A stretch of 33,616 nt of DNA from Vermamoeba vermiformis (Eukaryota > Tubulinea > Echinamoebida): positions 1 through 33,616 of the forward strand of contig JBEWZL010000293.1 in the NCBI GenBank assembly GCA_045837725.1, read 5' to 3'. The notes under the pieces are model-generated. The model saw only the letters and a list, made by a program, of their open reading frames with translations. It was not told where the DNA came from and searched no databases. Shown here piece after piece: positions 10,501 to 21,327 of the stretch. The number at the start of each line of letters is the position of its first letter. Positions within the stretch are counted from its first letter, which is position 1. A program made the translations under genes and the position numbers.

Positions 10501-11178
10501 TTATAGATACTAACGCACGTAACAGTTATTATTCTCGGAGACAGTGGTGTCGGAAAGACAAGTTTCAACAGACGAATGGTCGGATCCACAATTGACTTGG
10601 GCGAGTGCAATTTACCAATATCGACAATAAGCTCACAAAGTACCATTACGAATCAACCTCAAAACAATACTTCGGTACTTGGCAAAGTATGGCAAGGTTT
10701 CAAGAGCGTGGTTGGATACTTTAGCAAATCCGGATCTGGATCGGCAGTGCCAAACACTCCTCGTATCACGAGCCAACAGATACAACAATATAAGCCACAA
10801 GTTTCAAATCAAATAATAAGTGATATCATTTTGGCACAAAACGCCGAAGGCGCATTCATAATCGATGCAGCTCAATCTAATCAATTCTTTGGTGGCAATT
10901 ATACGGCTCAAATACCACAAGGAGCCACGCTGAATGTTTGGATGACCATCTTTTGCGTGACGTACTTGACGGTCAAGTGCGGTCAACACAAGTCAGAATG
11001 GGAACTCATCGTTCAAAAAGCTGAAAAATGGTTGAAGAGCGTTGGCGGCAATAAGCCTGAATGGAATCAACGTGCACGACAACTCTTTGCGGTACAATGT
11101 GATCCAGCCTGCTCACGATCGCTCGATATCCACGTTGAAGTAGCCAGGTATGAAATTCAAGACTGTGAGCTTACATAA
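7507..11178 (+). pseudogene. VIT/VWA/permuted-Rab protein, copy V2, probably a recent pseudogene
   Basis: The exon plan matches V3: 7507-7594, 7659-7904, 8118-8636, 8699-8898, 8947-9030, 9086-about 9269, 9421-9563, 9626-10074, 10134-10478 and 10526-11178. VIT, the VWA MIDAS 'DRSGSM', a GTPase in the order 'KFSNSYKATIGADF', 'WDLAGAERF', 'GNKID', 'GDSGVGKTS', and the 'EWELIVQKAEKWL' tail are all legible. Two lesions relative to V3: exon 3 is one base short (519 against 520; the loss is in the run after 'TTTGAATC' near 8369), which leads to a stop at 8417-8419, and a 15-bp loss near 9270 removes the last codons and the splice donor of exon 6. The end also differs: after 'RARQL' it reads 'FAVQCDPACSRS', and a further splice at 11148/11260 is possible. 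Everything else is well kept, so the loss is recent or partly sequence error. Confidence 0.75.
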
Positions 11179-11507
11179 AATTTAATTTGTTACATGTCAG
11201 CGGAATAATGTAGACTACTATCACGCACTTTGCTTCACGTCTGAAACAACTATTCTTAGTTCCCCAGCAATTTATGTGCGTAGATGGCGGGCTTTAAATA
11301 ATGGTGGCAAAAAGCATCATTAAGTCAGTGATCAGGTGTGTTTCAGCTCGGATCAGAGTTGTAAAATGGAGTTTACAATAGACGTTCAATAACTTAACTG
11401 GTTATTGCTCGGTTTAAGTAATGCCGTCTTGGTGAATCAGCAAATATATTTTTGTTTTGCGTGAGCGGTTGTAAGTTCTAACTTTACGTTAAGAAAGACC
11501 ACAGCTC
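11179..11507. other. Intergenic between V2 and the GTPase-caspase gene
   Basis: No independent gene seen. A possible extra V2 exon starts at 11260 after CTTAG and would read 'SPAIYVRRWRALNNGGKKHH' to a stop; this is speculative. The remainder should contain the promoter of the gene starting at 11508. Confidence 0.4.
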
Positions 11508-14500
11508 ATGGGTAAGTAAAACCGCGGTTAAACTGATGCATAAACTAACCCAATTTGCAGAGAATAGAGCGACAGTGGATATTACGGCAAAGTACGAGGC
11601 ACTGACTGCTCATCTTCGAACTCTCCAATTTCACTTGCAGTCTCGGGGAATAGAGGCGCCAGAAGTTGACCGAGCTGTAGCAACACTAGCATATTATGAA
11701 AGACAAAATGCAACCGTCTTGTGTGGAGTGGCTGGAGCAGGCAAATCCACCTTGTTGAACATTTTACTGGGCTACAGCTACCTACCGACCACCAAGCCTG
11801 ATGAACCTGGACTCTCCGTCACTCCAATTGCTATAGAAGTCAGAAAAACGCGTTCTATAGGAGACAGAATCAAACTTGAAGTGCATTTGATTGACGACGT
11901 ATCTTGGAAAATCAAACGAGGAAGGAATATCTCTCCGGTAGAAGAGAAGAGCGAAGAAGTAACGGAAGCAAGTCAGAACTTTCTCAGCGCTGTTTTTGCC
12001 CAGCAGTCGGTTTTTGACTTCAATAACACATTCGACTGGAGTAACAACCTTGCTAACTTGAAAGAAGAGCAATTTGATGACCCGATTTCCGATTTCCTTC
12101 GTTCTACACGAGTGGTTACTGAATGGGATACAGTTCCTTCTGTTGTCAGCGACAAACTACAGAGCTATATTGATGATCGTCTGGCGCCATTGATCGTGCA
12201 GAAGATTGTCTTAATTGGAGCTTTCACCAACGGACACTTGCCAGAAGAAACAATTATATTTGATCTTCCTGGCAGCGGTGACATAAACGACGAAAAAGAA
12301 GACCAAAGACGAAAAATGCTAGTTAAAGCCCGGCGCGCCATTGTTGTGGTGCCACATAATACGAGATTTAAAAGCGTCAAAGATGCGGTCACCATGACTA
12401 ATGAGCTCTCCAACACCTACGTTGACAACACTGTCTCTCTTCAGGACCAGAGCTTGATAGTTTTCAATCGGGCATGGAGTAGAAAGAAGGGCCAGACCTT
12501 AGAATCAGCTTGGCAGGAATACCAGCAAAAAATCAGTGGTACGCAGCAATCAATATTGGCCAACTGTGCGTTTTTGGATGATAATGAAGTTGACCACACT
12601 GAATTCAACAAATTCTTTGACACGCAACTGGCTGTTATCAAGAGTTTTATTGCACAAATCAATCTCGAAAAAGAGAAAGCCTTCACACAAATTCTGGACC
12701 AATTGCGAATTGCTGCTTGGCGTCTTGGATCACAGAAAGCGCCATCACTTCCAGATATTCCAGAACAATTTAAGCAATTTCATGTGGGTCTATCCAAGCT
12801 AAAACATGCTTTAGTTGAGCAAGTATCCTGTGCACCAGCGAACGCAAGCTTGTTCAAAGAGACATTCGACAAGATTGTTCGCTGCTTCAGTCATAATTGG
12901 AAGTCAAGTGATGCCTTTGCTAGGTATCGTGGAGTGTATGGAGGACGTAAGTAAATTGACTTTTTTTTTCATCAATTATTAACAACACATCCGTAGGCTC
13001 AGGCAGTGCTGATGTACCACAAGACTTTGCTGATTTACTATTGGCAAGTCAGCAAATTGATTTTGGCTTATTGAATGAGCATCTGAGCAAAGTTTGGCAA
13101 ACCAATGCAACCAAGCAGTTCAACCAGTCTCTGAACAAAGCTATAAGGAATGCAATTCACTCCGTTATTTTGAACAATTATTCTGGATTTTTGTATGGCC
13201 CTTATTATGGCACTTCAAACTACATCAATGTCTTCATGGAAAGATTTTGGAGAGACTGGCCTACAATTAAGGAATTGGTCATTGCAGCAATTAAATTCCA
13301 GCTTAGTGAATTCAATACTCTGGTAGAGCAACGTGTCCTACTATTGACAACAATTCACCAGAATTCTCAACTAACGGTGGATCAAATGAAATCAGAAGTC
13401 TCTGCAACCCTTCCATTACCAAATCATCAAGCCATCCGTTGGATTATGAAATCTGTCTATCAACTATATAATATATGGATTCAATATCACCCTGGATACC
13501 AGTTTGCAGACTTGACAGCTGTAAAGCCAACTCAACTCTGGGAAAAGGAAGACAATGTTGAATACCTTAAACCAACCTTTACTTCATTTCTGCTGTTTGG
13601 CCAAGCTCTCCCATGGTTACCTCGATTTTCAACTCCAACAGTTATTGTCATACGCTACCTTGGTTTATCAAAGGAGCATGTAGAGGTATTGAAAAGATGG
13701 TTAGATCCACAGCTCAAACAATCACGAAAGTTGGAAATAACAGTAGATGTAACTGGAAATGACATTGATCAAGAATCATTGAACGAATTGAACTCCAAGT
13801 ATTCAGCATTGAAAGTTGAGTTCGTAGATTCCATCAAGTACACCGCAAGCTCTTTGGTTCCTGATGCTCCTAGCTGCCGAATTGGAATTGTCATTGGCAA
13901 TGCAAATTACAATGCTCCAATTGCTAGTTGTGCTAAGAATCAGCAGTCAGTACGCCAATTCCTGCAAGGCTTGAAGTTCACTATCTTGGAAACAAACGAA
14001 ATCAAAACACGTAATGAATGGAACTCGCTAATATTGCAACTGGAGGATCAGTTGAAAGAACAAACGTCACGAGCACTGATTGTATTCTACTACAGTGGCC
14101 ATGGGTGCATTGTCGAAGGAAAGCACTGCATAGTGTCCACAAGCAATGATATTATTCCGTTGACGAAGCTTTATCACATTTGCCAAACCAAAGATACCAC
14201 CAACATATTCATAATGGATTGCTGTCAAGCAGGCTTTAGTTCGGACCAAGTCGATGCTGCCATCGTTAAAGAAGCAAAAGACAAGTCCTTCCCTGCTCGC
14301 TTGCTTCGATCTTTTGCCAGCTGCCCGTTGAACTACGCCTATGCACCACTTGCAAACGTCAATACAGTATACACGCAGATCAATCTCAAGCATCTAGAGC
14401 GCGCTCATGCAACTAGACAATCGGTTGTAGAAGCATTGAGAGCTGCTGCCGATGAGTACGATCAATTGACAGATGTTCAGAAAGGTCAACCGTACATCTC

Positions 14501-14534
14501 CGTATCAGGAGCCTTCCCCTTTTTTAGCCTTTAA
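11508..14534 (+). CDS. Dynamin-like GTPase fused to a caspase-type protease (975 residues)
   Basis: Exons 11508-11511, 11561-12946 and 12997-14534 join in phase (2928 bp). The first exon holds only ATG plus one base; the acceptor is preceded by a CTAAC branch-like motif, which decides this start over the ATG at 11536. Residues 57-64 are a P-loop, 'GVAGAGKS', followed by 'TLLNILLG'; a G3-like 'DLPGSGD' begins at 236; 'VFNRAW' may replace the usual G4. Residues about 300-750 are mostly helical with no recognised domain. From 758 the chain reads 'RIGIVIGNANYN', 'VFYYSGHGC' (His832) and 'IFIMDCCQAGFSS' (likely Cys873), the fold and His/Cys dyad of the caspase/metacaspase p20 clan. The gene is intact. 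Inference: a nucleotide-controlled protease, perhaps in cell death or defence. Confidence 0.85.
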
Positions 14535-14602
14535 GTTACAGCAATTGCAATGACAGTCATGACCGCTGTGCTTCCTTTCACTTTTCTTTCCCCTTAGTAA
14601 AC

Positions 14603-14608
14603 AATAAA
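14603..14608 (+). promoter_or_regulatory. AATAAA, likely poly(A) signal of the GTPase-caspase gene
   Basis: AATAAA lies 69 bp after the stop codon at 14534, in the 180-bp gap before the convergent transporter gene. Confidence 0.45.
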
Positions 14609-14713
14609 TCACTTCACGGCTTAACATCAAATAGTTCTCGTTCCAATCAATCTTGTTAGCATTATTTTAATATAAGTATAAAAAAAGATCGCAAACATAC
14701 ATGGCATCAGAGT

Positions 14714-16920
14714 TTAATTGAGGTAATCTCCGTCCAAAAAGTTTGCAGCTTCTTCATCCGTATCCACATGTTCATTTGTATCGTCATCAACGCTGATTGG
14801 CTTATCATAATCATTGCGAATAAGCACTAATATTAATACGGCCCCAATAGCGGTAATTATTCCGCCGAATATAAACACGAATTCGAAACTGTTCCATATT
14901 CTTAAGATTAGCGATGACGTGCCTGAATTAATCAACTGCGCAAAATACATCGCCAATGTGCTCGTTGCCAAATATAGACCTGTTAACCATATTTAGTAAT
15001 TCTTCATGGATTCAACAAATTCGCTCATAAAAAAACTTTACCTTTTTTGGCAGGAGTGTTCTGTACGCAAACAGCAGATATGCTCCAAGGAATAATGAAT
15101 AACTAAATATTACAAATATTAATATTATGGCACTAACAAATGGCTCGCTGAAGCGTTATGGATCTGCCTTGATTTTCAAGATATTGAATGCTTACCGAAA
15201 TAATGCTGGAACTCATCACCGCATTAATAACCAACGCTACAGGAAAAGATCTAACGAATAATGTAGCAAAGAAGGTCAAGGCCTTAAATTATCAAAATGA
15301 TTAGACGTCCAAAAACAACACTCTTGAATCATTAAATGACTTACGAATGATAGCTGAGCGAAGAAATAAACGGGCTTAACGCCAATCTTATTGACCATAA
15401 AGATCAATAACGGTGCATAAAAGAATGAAACGAGACTTCCAACAGCGGATCCGGTCGCAGCCAACATAACTCCGTTCTAATTATAAATAGGTTATTAATA
15501 TTCGCCAAAATGCGCGCTAGTAACTGTTAATGAAGCTTACGTTATATTTGTCGTGCGCTTCAGACCCATTAGGCGCGGATGGATCTCCACCAGCAATATA
15601 AATTCCGTACCAAGTCGATGAATAGAATGTCCAAGTAGAATAACCAAAGTACCCAAACAATTTAACGATAAAGTTTCTCTTCATTCGTCGAGGTAAGTTC
15701 GGCAACGCGAACACGACTTCCTAAAAAGGAAATAATTTGTAAGCGCCTGGATCTGCTTTGGTAGAATCGATAGAATAATGAATCTACGTTAAGTGCACTA
15801 TAATATGGATGTAATACTATATCTCTATTACGTTATAGACTTACCTTAATGCTGCCCCAAAATGAAATCTTCTTTGAAACCACGTTGTTTGTAGGTGGCT
15901 CCTTGACGAATATAATGCATAATAATGAGCATACTATGAGCAAGAATGACCCTAACGTCACCATCGCTCGAAGTTCGTTGCCCATAAACGGCAAGACCAT
16001 CATAATACTGAATGATACGTGCGGTATTTTGCCAGCAAGAAGTCCCGACAAAACTCCTCCGAGACTAGCAAAGCCTTAATAATACGTTATTAGCATTGAA
16101 CTTTAATGATATACGATTACTTACTGGCAATAAATCCATTGCCTGACTTTTGTTGCTGCGACGAAGCTCGATCCGCTAACAACGCGATAATTGCGGGCTG
16201 AAAGATACTCAAAGCGAAATCGAGGATCCAAAAGCTTGTTATAGCTAATGCTAGAGCAATAGCGGTCGAGTCTTCAGTGTCTAAGAAAATTATAAGCTCG
16301 TGTAACGGATTTGGATCGCGTTTTTTCGTACCACCGAGTAACGTTCCAAAATAATCAGAAAAGGCGAAGCATTCAAAGAATATGACAGTAGATATTGTGC
16401 CTAATACTATGAACGGCTTTCTTTTGCCCCATCTGTTACGCATGTGTCAGATTTTATTGCGGAAATTTAGCATAGAAATTTCCTTATTTGGATTTTACTT
16501 ACCGACCACGCCAATTATCGCTTACAGTTCCAATCAATGGCTGCGTTAGTATTCCTGATACTGGCCTACATAATTACGTTAATTCGATGCTCACTATTTT
16601 GAGAAGAATCAGAAAAAACGGATCTATTATTTCTCCGTTAATGCTTTGCTAAGCTAAGAAATTGATTATATTCAATAAATGTGGAGTATAATGAGGTCAT
16701 ATTATTTGCGTCGTGAGATTGCCGATAAATGAGAAAAAAAATTTTCGCTCGATCTACACTTACCCAGCGAGCCAGATCCAAGGCACGATCCAATTTTCTA
16801 GGCCCAAATTAAGTAATGTAGGTGTCGTAAATATCGATTGAATAGCGCGAACAAAAGCCCAGGCAAAGATCGGCAATGTTATTAAGAAGAGTTCTTTTTT
16901 GCTAGCCACTTTGTATCATA
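14714..16920 (-). pseudogene. GPH-family sugar transporter, left palindrome copy, lacking its start
   Basis: Exons on the minus strand: about 16910-16764, 16565-16503, 16432-16332, 16280-16125, 16074-15845, 15720-15541, 15476-15345, 15282-15196, 15102-15042 and 14979-14714. Exons 2-10 have exactly the lengths of the two intact copies, keep their splice sites and have no stops. The family motif 'SDNWRGRWGKRKPF' is present. Exon 1 is cut: compared with 30610-32922, about 304 bp (from 32824 to 33127 there) is missing, removing the ATG, the first 34 codons and the upstream region, and an in-frame TGA precedes what is left. It is about 85% identical to the others in exon 10. Either a young pseudogene or a gene using an unseen start. 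Confidence 0.75.
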
Positions 16921-17900
16921 TTGAATTGCCAGTTAACAATGCAAAATATGCACACTTGCTCAGGACTTCTCCACCATCAAGGAAAGCAGAGACGGATTCA
17001 CGTGGAACTTTTCTTCAAATGAAACATCAAACACTTCAAAAAAAATATTTGTTAGTAAGTAAAATACAAATATGCAAGCGTGCAGTATTATTGGGAAAAT
17101 AACTTGTTGGTGAACAAATCCAGATGGAAAACAATTAAACTTAATTTAATTGATTGTGTACCATCTCATTACTTACCGCATAATATTTTAAAGCCACCAA
17201 TACGCTATATTTAATAGTATGCAATATTTTAACGATTTTGTTGTGCCCAGTTCATCTCACCACCTTTTTAAACGGTCTTTAAGACCTTTAAACAAGCAAT
17301 TTAGCATCAAAAACTGCATTACAATCGTTTAATTTATCCTGCGTTGTTTGAGCGTTCGGCATTGTTTTCATTTTAAATTAATTTTTCGTGACCAGATGAA
17401 GAGAACACGCACGCATCTGATCACAAAAACATTAATTTAAAATGAAAACAATGCTGAACGTTCAACAACACAACATAAATTAAACGATTATAATGCACCG
17501 TTTGATGCTAAATTGCTTGTTTAAAGGTCTTAAAGACCGTTTAAAAGGTGCGATGAACTGGGCACAACAAAATCGTTAAAAAATTGCATACTATTAAATA
17601 TAGCGTATTGGTGGCTTTAAAATATTATGCAGTAAGTAATGGGATGGTACACAATCAATTAAATTAAGTTTAAATTTTTCATCTAGATTTGTTCACCAAC
17701 ACGTTATTTCCATAATACTGTACCGTAGTGTACGTTTGAATATTTGTATTTTACTTACTAACAAATATTTTTTTGAAGTGTTTGATGTTTCATTTGAAGA
17801 AAAGTTCCACGTGAATCCGTCGCTGCTTTCCTTGATGGTGGACAAGTCCTGAGCAAGTGTGCATGTTTTGCATTGTTAAATGGTAATTCAATTGTTACAT
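16915..17900. repeat. Hairpin core of the palindrome, about 480-bp arms
   Basis: Around the centre at 17406 the arms are closest to identical: CGTGACCAGATG at the left meets CATCTGATCACA at the right across 15 bases. Smaller nested inverted repeats, such as GGTCTTTAAGACC at 17273-17285, lie inside each arm. A single stranded copy could form a very long hairpin. The same arm sequence appears once more at 33130-33616. Confidence 0.85.
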
Positions 17901-18062
17901 AATTCTAGTTCGTATTTACTTTTGTACGCTGCAACAATTACGAATGAAAAGTCAATTGAAATTATCAAATTCGCTGCGGCTGGCACAAATAATAGAATTG
18001 CAGAGCTAGAACAACTATTTATTATTAGTCTGCATCAGGAGACTACTGCAACAAATTTCTAA
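17779..18062 (+). other. Conserved exon-like fragment upstream of the right transporter gene
   Basis: A splice acceptor with CTTACTAAC and TTTTGAAG precedes 17779. The last part (to TAA 18060-18062) reads 'TNNRIAELEQLFIISLHQ', and the same frame is open in the copy at 32961-33248. The first part is frameshifted against that copy by one base. It ends 38 bp before the transporter ATG. It could be a decayed neighbouring gene or part of the transporter's 5'UTR exons. I recognise no family. Confidence 0.35.
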
Positions 18063-18100
18063 AAGAAGATCTAGGTTGACGAACGGGCATCTCGATCGTG

Positions 18101-20404
18101 ATGAGCCAGAAAAGCTACACGTTTGATACAGAACATATTAATTCAGATTTATATGAAGATAATCTCTTAAAATTTGATCGATATTCTTCGGGCCAAGAAC
18201 AAGTGGCCAGCAAAAAAGAACTCTTCTTAATAACATTGCCGATCTTTGCCTGGGCTTTTCGCGCTATTCAATCGATATTTACGACACCTACATTACTTAA
18301 TTTGGGATTAGAAAATTGGATCGTGCCTTGGATCTGGCTCGCTGGGTAAGTACAGATCGAGCAAAAAAACTTTTTTCTCATTTATCGGCAATCTCACGAC
18401 GCAATAATATGACCTCATTATACTCCATATTTATTATATTATCAATTTCTTAGCTTAGCAAAGCATTAACGGAGAAATAATAGATCCGTTTTTTCTGATT
18501 CTTCTCAAAATAGTGAGCATCGAATTAACGTAATTATGTAGGCCAGTATCAGGAATACTAACGCAGCCATTGATTGGAACTGTAAGCGATAATTGGCGTG
18601 GTCGGTAAGTAAAATCCAAATAAGGAAATTTCTATGCTAAATTTCCGCAATAAAATCTGACACATGCGTAACAGATGGGGCAAAAGAAAACCATTCATTG
18701 TGCTAGGCACGATATCCACTGTCATATTTTTCGAATGTTTCGCCTTTTCCGATTATTTTGGAACGTTGCTCGGGGGTGCGCTGAAAATAGTTAGATACAA
18801 ATCCGCTACACGAACTTAAAATTTGATTTAGATACCGAAGATTCGACTGCTATTGCCTTAACATTGGCTATAACGAGCTTTTGGATCCTTGATTTCGCTT
18901 TGAGCGTCTTTCAGCCTGCAATTATTGCTTTATTAGCCGATCGAGCTTCATCGCAACAACAAAAATCAGGCAATGGATTTATCGCAAGTAAGTACTAATA
19001 TCATATCTATATATAATATATAACGTTATATCATAAGGCTTTGCTAGTCTCGGAGGAGTTTTATCAGGACTTCTTGCCGGCAAAATACCGCATGTATCGT
19101 TCAGTATTATGATGGTATTGCCTTTTATGGGCAACGAACTTCGTGCAATGGTGACATTAGGATCGTTTCTGCTTATTATTTGCTCGTTATTGTGTATTAT
19201 ATTCGTCAAAGAGCCGCCAACGAACAACATCGTTTCGAAGAAAATTTCATTTTGGGGCAGCATCAAGGTAATGAATTAATACAACTATAGCTATAGTACC
19301 GTCATATTATAGTATTATTAATACGGAATTACTATTCTATTGCTAATTTCAATGTAGAAAAATGCTCTTACAAATTATTTCCTTTTTAGGAAGTCGTATT
19401 CGCGTTACCCAACTTACCGCGACGCATGAAAAGGAATTTTATCGTAAAATTATTCGGATATTTCGGATATTCGACTTGGACCTTCTATTCTTCGACTTGG
19501 TACGGCATTTATATTGCTGGAGGAGATCCATCCGCGCCCAACGGATCTGAAGCTCATGATAAATATAACGTAAGCATAATATAGACTAAATAGTATTATT
19601 TTATCGTAATTTAATGCTGTTTTATTTTTAGAATGGAGTTATGTTGGCTGCAACCGGATCCGCTGTTGGAAGTCTCGTTTCGTTCGTTTACGCACCAGTA
19701 TTGATTATTATGATCAACAAGATCGGCGTTAAACCTGTCTATTTCTTCGCACAGCTATCATTCGTAAGTCTATCGATCTTTTGCTGAAGTTTTGGATGTG
19801 GATCTGATATCGATGTATTTTACAGGCGTTAACATTCTTTGCTACGCTCTTTGTGAACTCTTTCCCCGTCGCTTTGATCATCAACGCACTAATGAGCATC
19901 AATATTATTTCAGTAAGTTTTCATCATAATCGAAAATTTGGTCGCGGATGCAGGTGCCAATCCGTAACTTCAGGAGAGCTAATATTGAATAATAATGCTA
20001 ATTTTGATTATTCGTAGCTATTTATTATTCCTTGGACCATATCAGCAGTTTGTGTTCAGAACACACCTGCCAAAAAAGGTAAAGTATTTTTACGATCAAA
20101 TTGAAATTCGACGAAGAATTACTAAATATGGTAATTAGGACTATATTTGGCAACGAGCACGCTCGCGATGTACTTTGCACAGTTAATTAATTCAGGCACG
20201 TCATCGCTCATCTTAAAACTGTTCAATAGTTTCGAATGGGTGTTTTTGTTCGGCGGAATAATTACCGCTATTGGCGCCGTATTAATATTAGTGCTTATTC
20301 GCAACGATTATGATAAGCCTATTAGCGTTGATGACGATCCCAGTGAGCTCGTGGATCCAGATGAAGAGGCGGCAAGATTTTTGGATGGCGATTACATCAA
20401 CTAA
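18101..20404 (+). CDS. GPH-family (SLC45/SUT-like) sugar transporter, right palindrome copy (506 residues)
   Basis: Ten exons, 18101-18345, 18542-18604, 18675-18775, 18832-18987, 19038-19267, 19390-19569, 19632-19763, 19826-19912, 20018-20078 and 20139-20404, join in phase to 1521 bp. The soluble N-terminus 'MSQKSYTFDTEHINSD' precedes about 12 hydrophobic segments. Residues about 97-110 read 'SDNWRGRWGKRKPF', the loop 2-3 signature of the glycoside-pentoside-hexuronide/SLC45 sucrose-proton symporters, preceded by 'GPVSGILTQPLIG'. The C-terminus is acidic ('DPDEEAARFLDGD'). It differs from the third copy by one lost Val in 'AWAF(V)RAIQ' and few other changes. Substrate specificity cannot be read from sequence. 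It faces S2, which is convergent at 21328. Confidence 0.9.
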
Positions 20405-20447
20405 CGCAAACTTATAATTGTAATACTAAATAATATGCCCAGAGCAA

Positions 20448-20451
20448 TTAT
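20448..20451. repeat. Target site duplication TTAT, left (right copy 21176-21179)
   Basis: The TTAT on each side of the element is single in the empty site of the inverted arm (30560-30563, reverse complement). Confidence 0.75.
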
Positions 20452-21175
20452 CTTCCCCGTCAGAAGCTTGAGGACGGAGTTTCGACCGGAGTTATAATTT
20501 CAATCAAAATTAATTATATTGGGGGTTTAAACTTTCACAAGGTGACTATATCGTTATAGTACCCTATTTGTACTACTTTCTTTATTAATTTTCGTCAGAT
20601 TCAACCTTCTAATTCAACAAACGCGGATCTGGTCGTTTTTTTTAGGGAGGCAAAATTTGCCGCCATTTAAGTAAGACCTCTGTTACAAAGCAAGTAATCG
20701 GGCGGTTGGCATATATATATTAATAGTTATTTAAATATCTATATTTTGAACCGAAAGGTCCTACTTTTTTTCGATCCGGTAAAAGTTAAACTCAAAATTA
20801 GCGGATCTGACCCAAAAAAGAGGGTCAAAAAAATGTGATTTTGCTTATATGAAAAAAAAAAGGGTATGTTTTCGGTTCAGATTGTACATATATGATATTA
20901 TATCGTAGTTCTTGGTTTTAATTTCCCAATAATCATTGCTGTAATGAGGACACTCATTCGGAAGCAACAATATTTTGTGCCCTCAATTTTGCGACTATAA
21001 TTAGAATGCAACCACTTGAGTACCAGTTGCATTCCGCTAAAATAATACGAACCATTATCTCCATCATTAAAATATAATTGCTAATAAAATTGGTGCTTAA
21101 ATTGCCCTCTTAATAAAATTTAATAAGAAATTTAACTCCGGTCGAAACTCCGTCCTCAAGCTTCTGACGGGGAAG
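20452..21175. mobile_element. MITE-like DNA element with perfect 43-bp terminal inverted repeats
   Basis: The ends 20452-20494 and 21133-21175 are perfect inverted repeats beginning CTTCCCCGTCAGAAGCTTGA. They are flanked by TTAT at 20448-20451 and 21176-21179, a 4-bp target duplication. The homologous arm at 29155-33616 has the uninterrupted site near 30560, which confirms an insertion of exactly this 724-bp segment. The interior is AT-rich and has no open frame, so it is non-autonomous. The superfamily cannot be assigned with confidence from a 4-bp TTAT duplication. Confidence 0.9.
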
Positions 21176-21327
21176 TTATATTGAAATAATGTAGATATAA
21201 TTATTTAGCGAACATATAGCGATATCAAGTCTCGTCTTAACGATCAGATCGAGTCAAACTGCGCAACGTCAAATTAAGAGCAAAGTATATTTATGGGTCT
21301 AACAGTAAATGCAACTATATTAAGAGC

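Larger units (their letters stand above)
14714..20404. repeat. Large palindrome of two head-to-head transporter genes
   Basis: The left arm 14714-17398 is the reverse complement of the right arm 17414-20404, with a 15-bp spacer at 17399-17413. Similarity ends at the two transporter stop codons. The arms differ by substitutions, small indels and the left exon 1 deletion, so they are not a simple artefactual copy of one read. Confidence 0.85.

Noticed and set aside
16900-17900. Hairpin core as a foldback transposon
   Set aside because: No target duplication is visible at its outer edges, and the homology continues into the transporter genes on both sides, so a genomic palindrome explains it better.
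18979-19266. Antisense open frames conserved in all transporter copies
   Set aside because: They lie over transporter exon 5 and are conserved because the sense exon is; the ATG lies antisense to the exon end.
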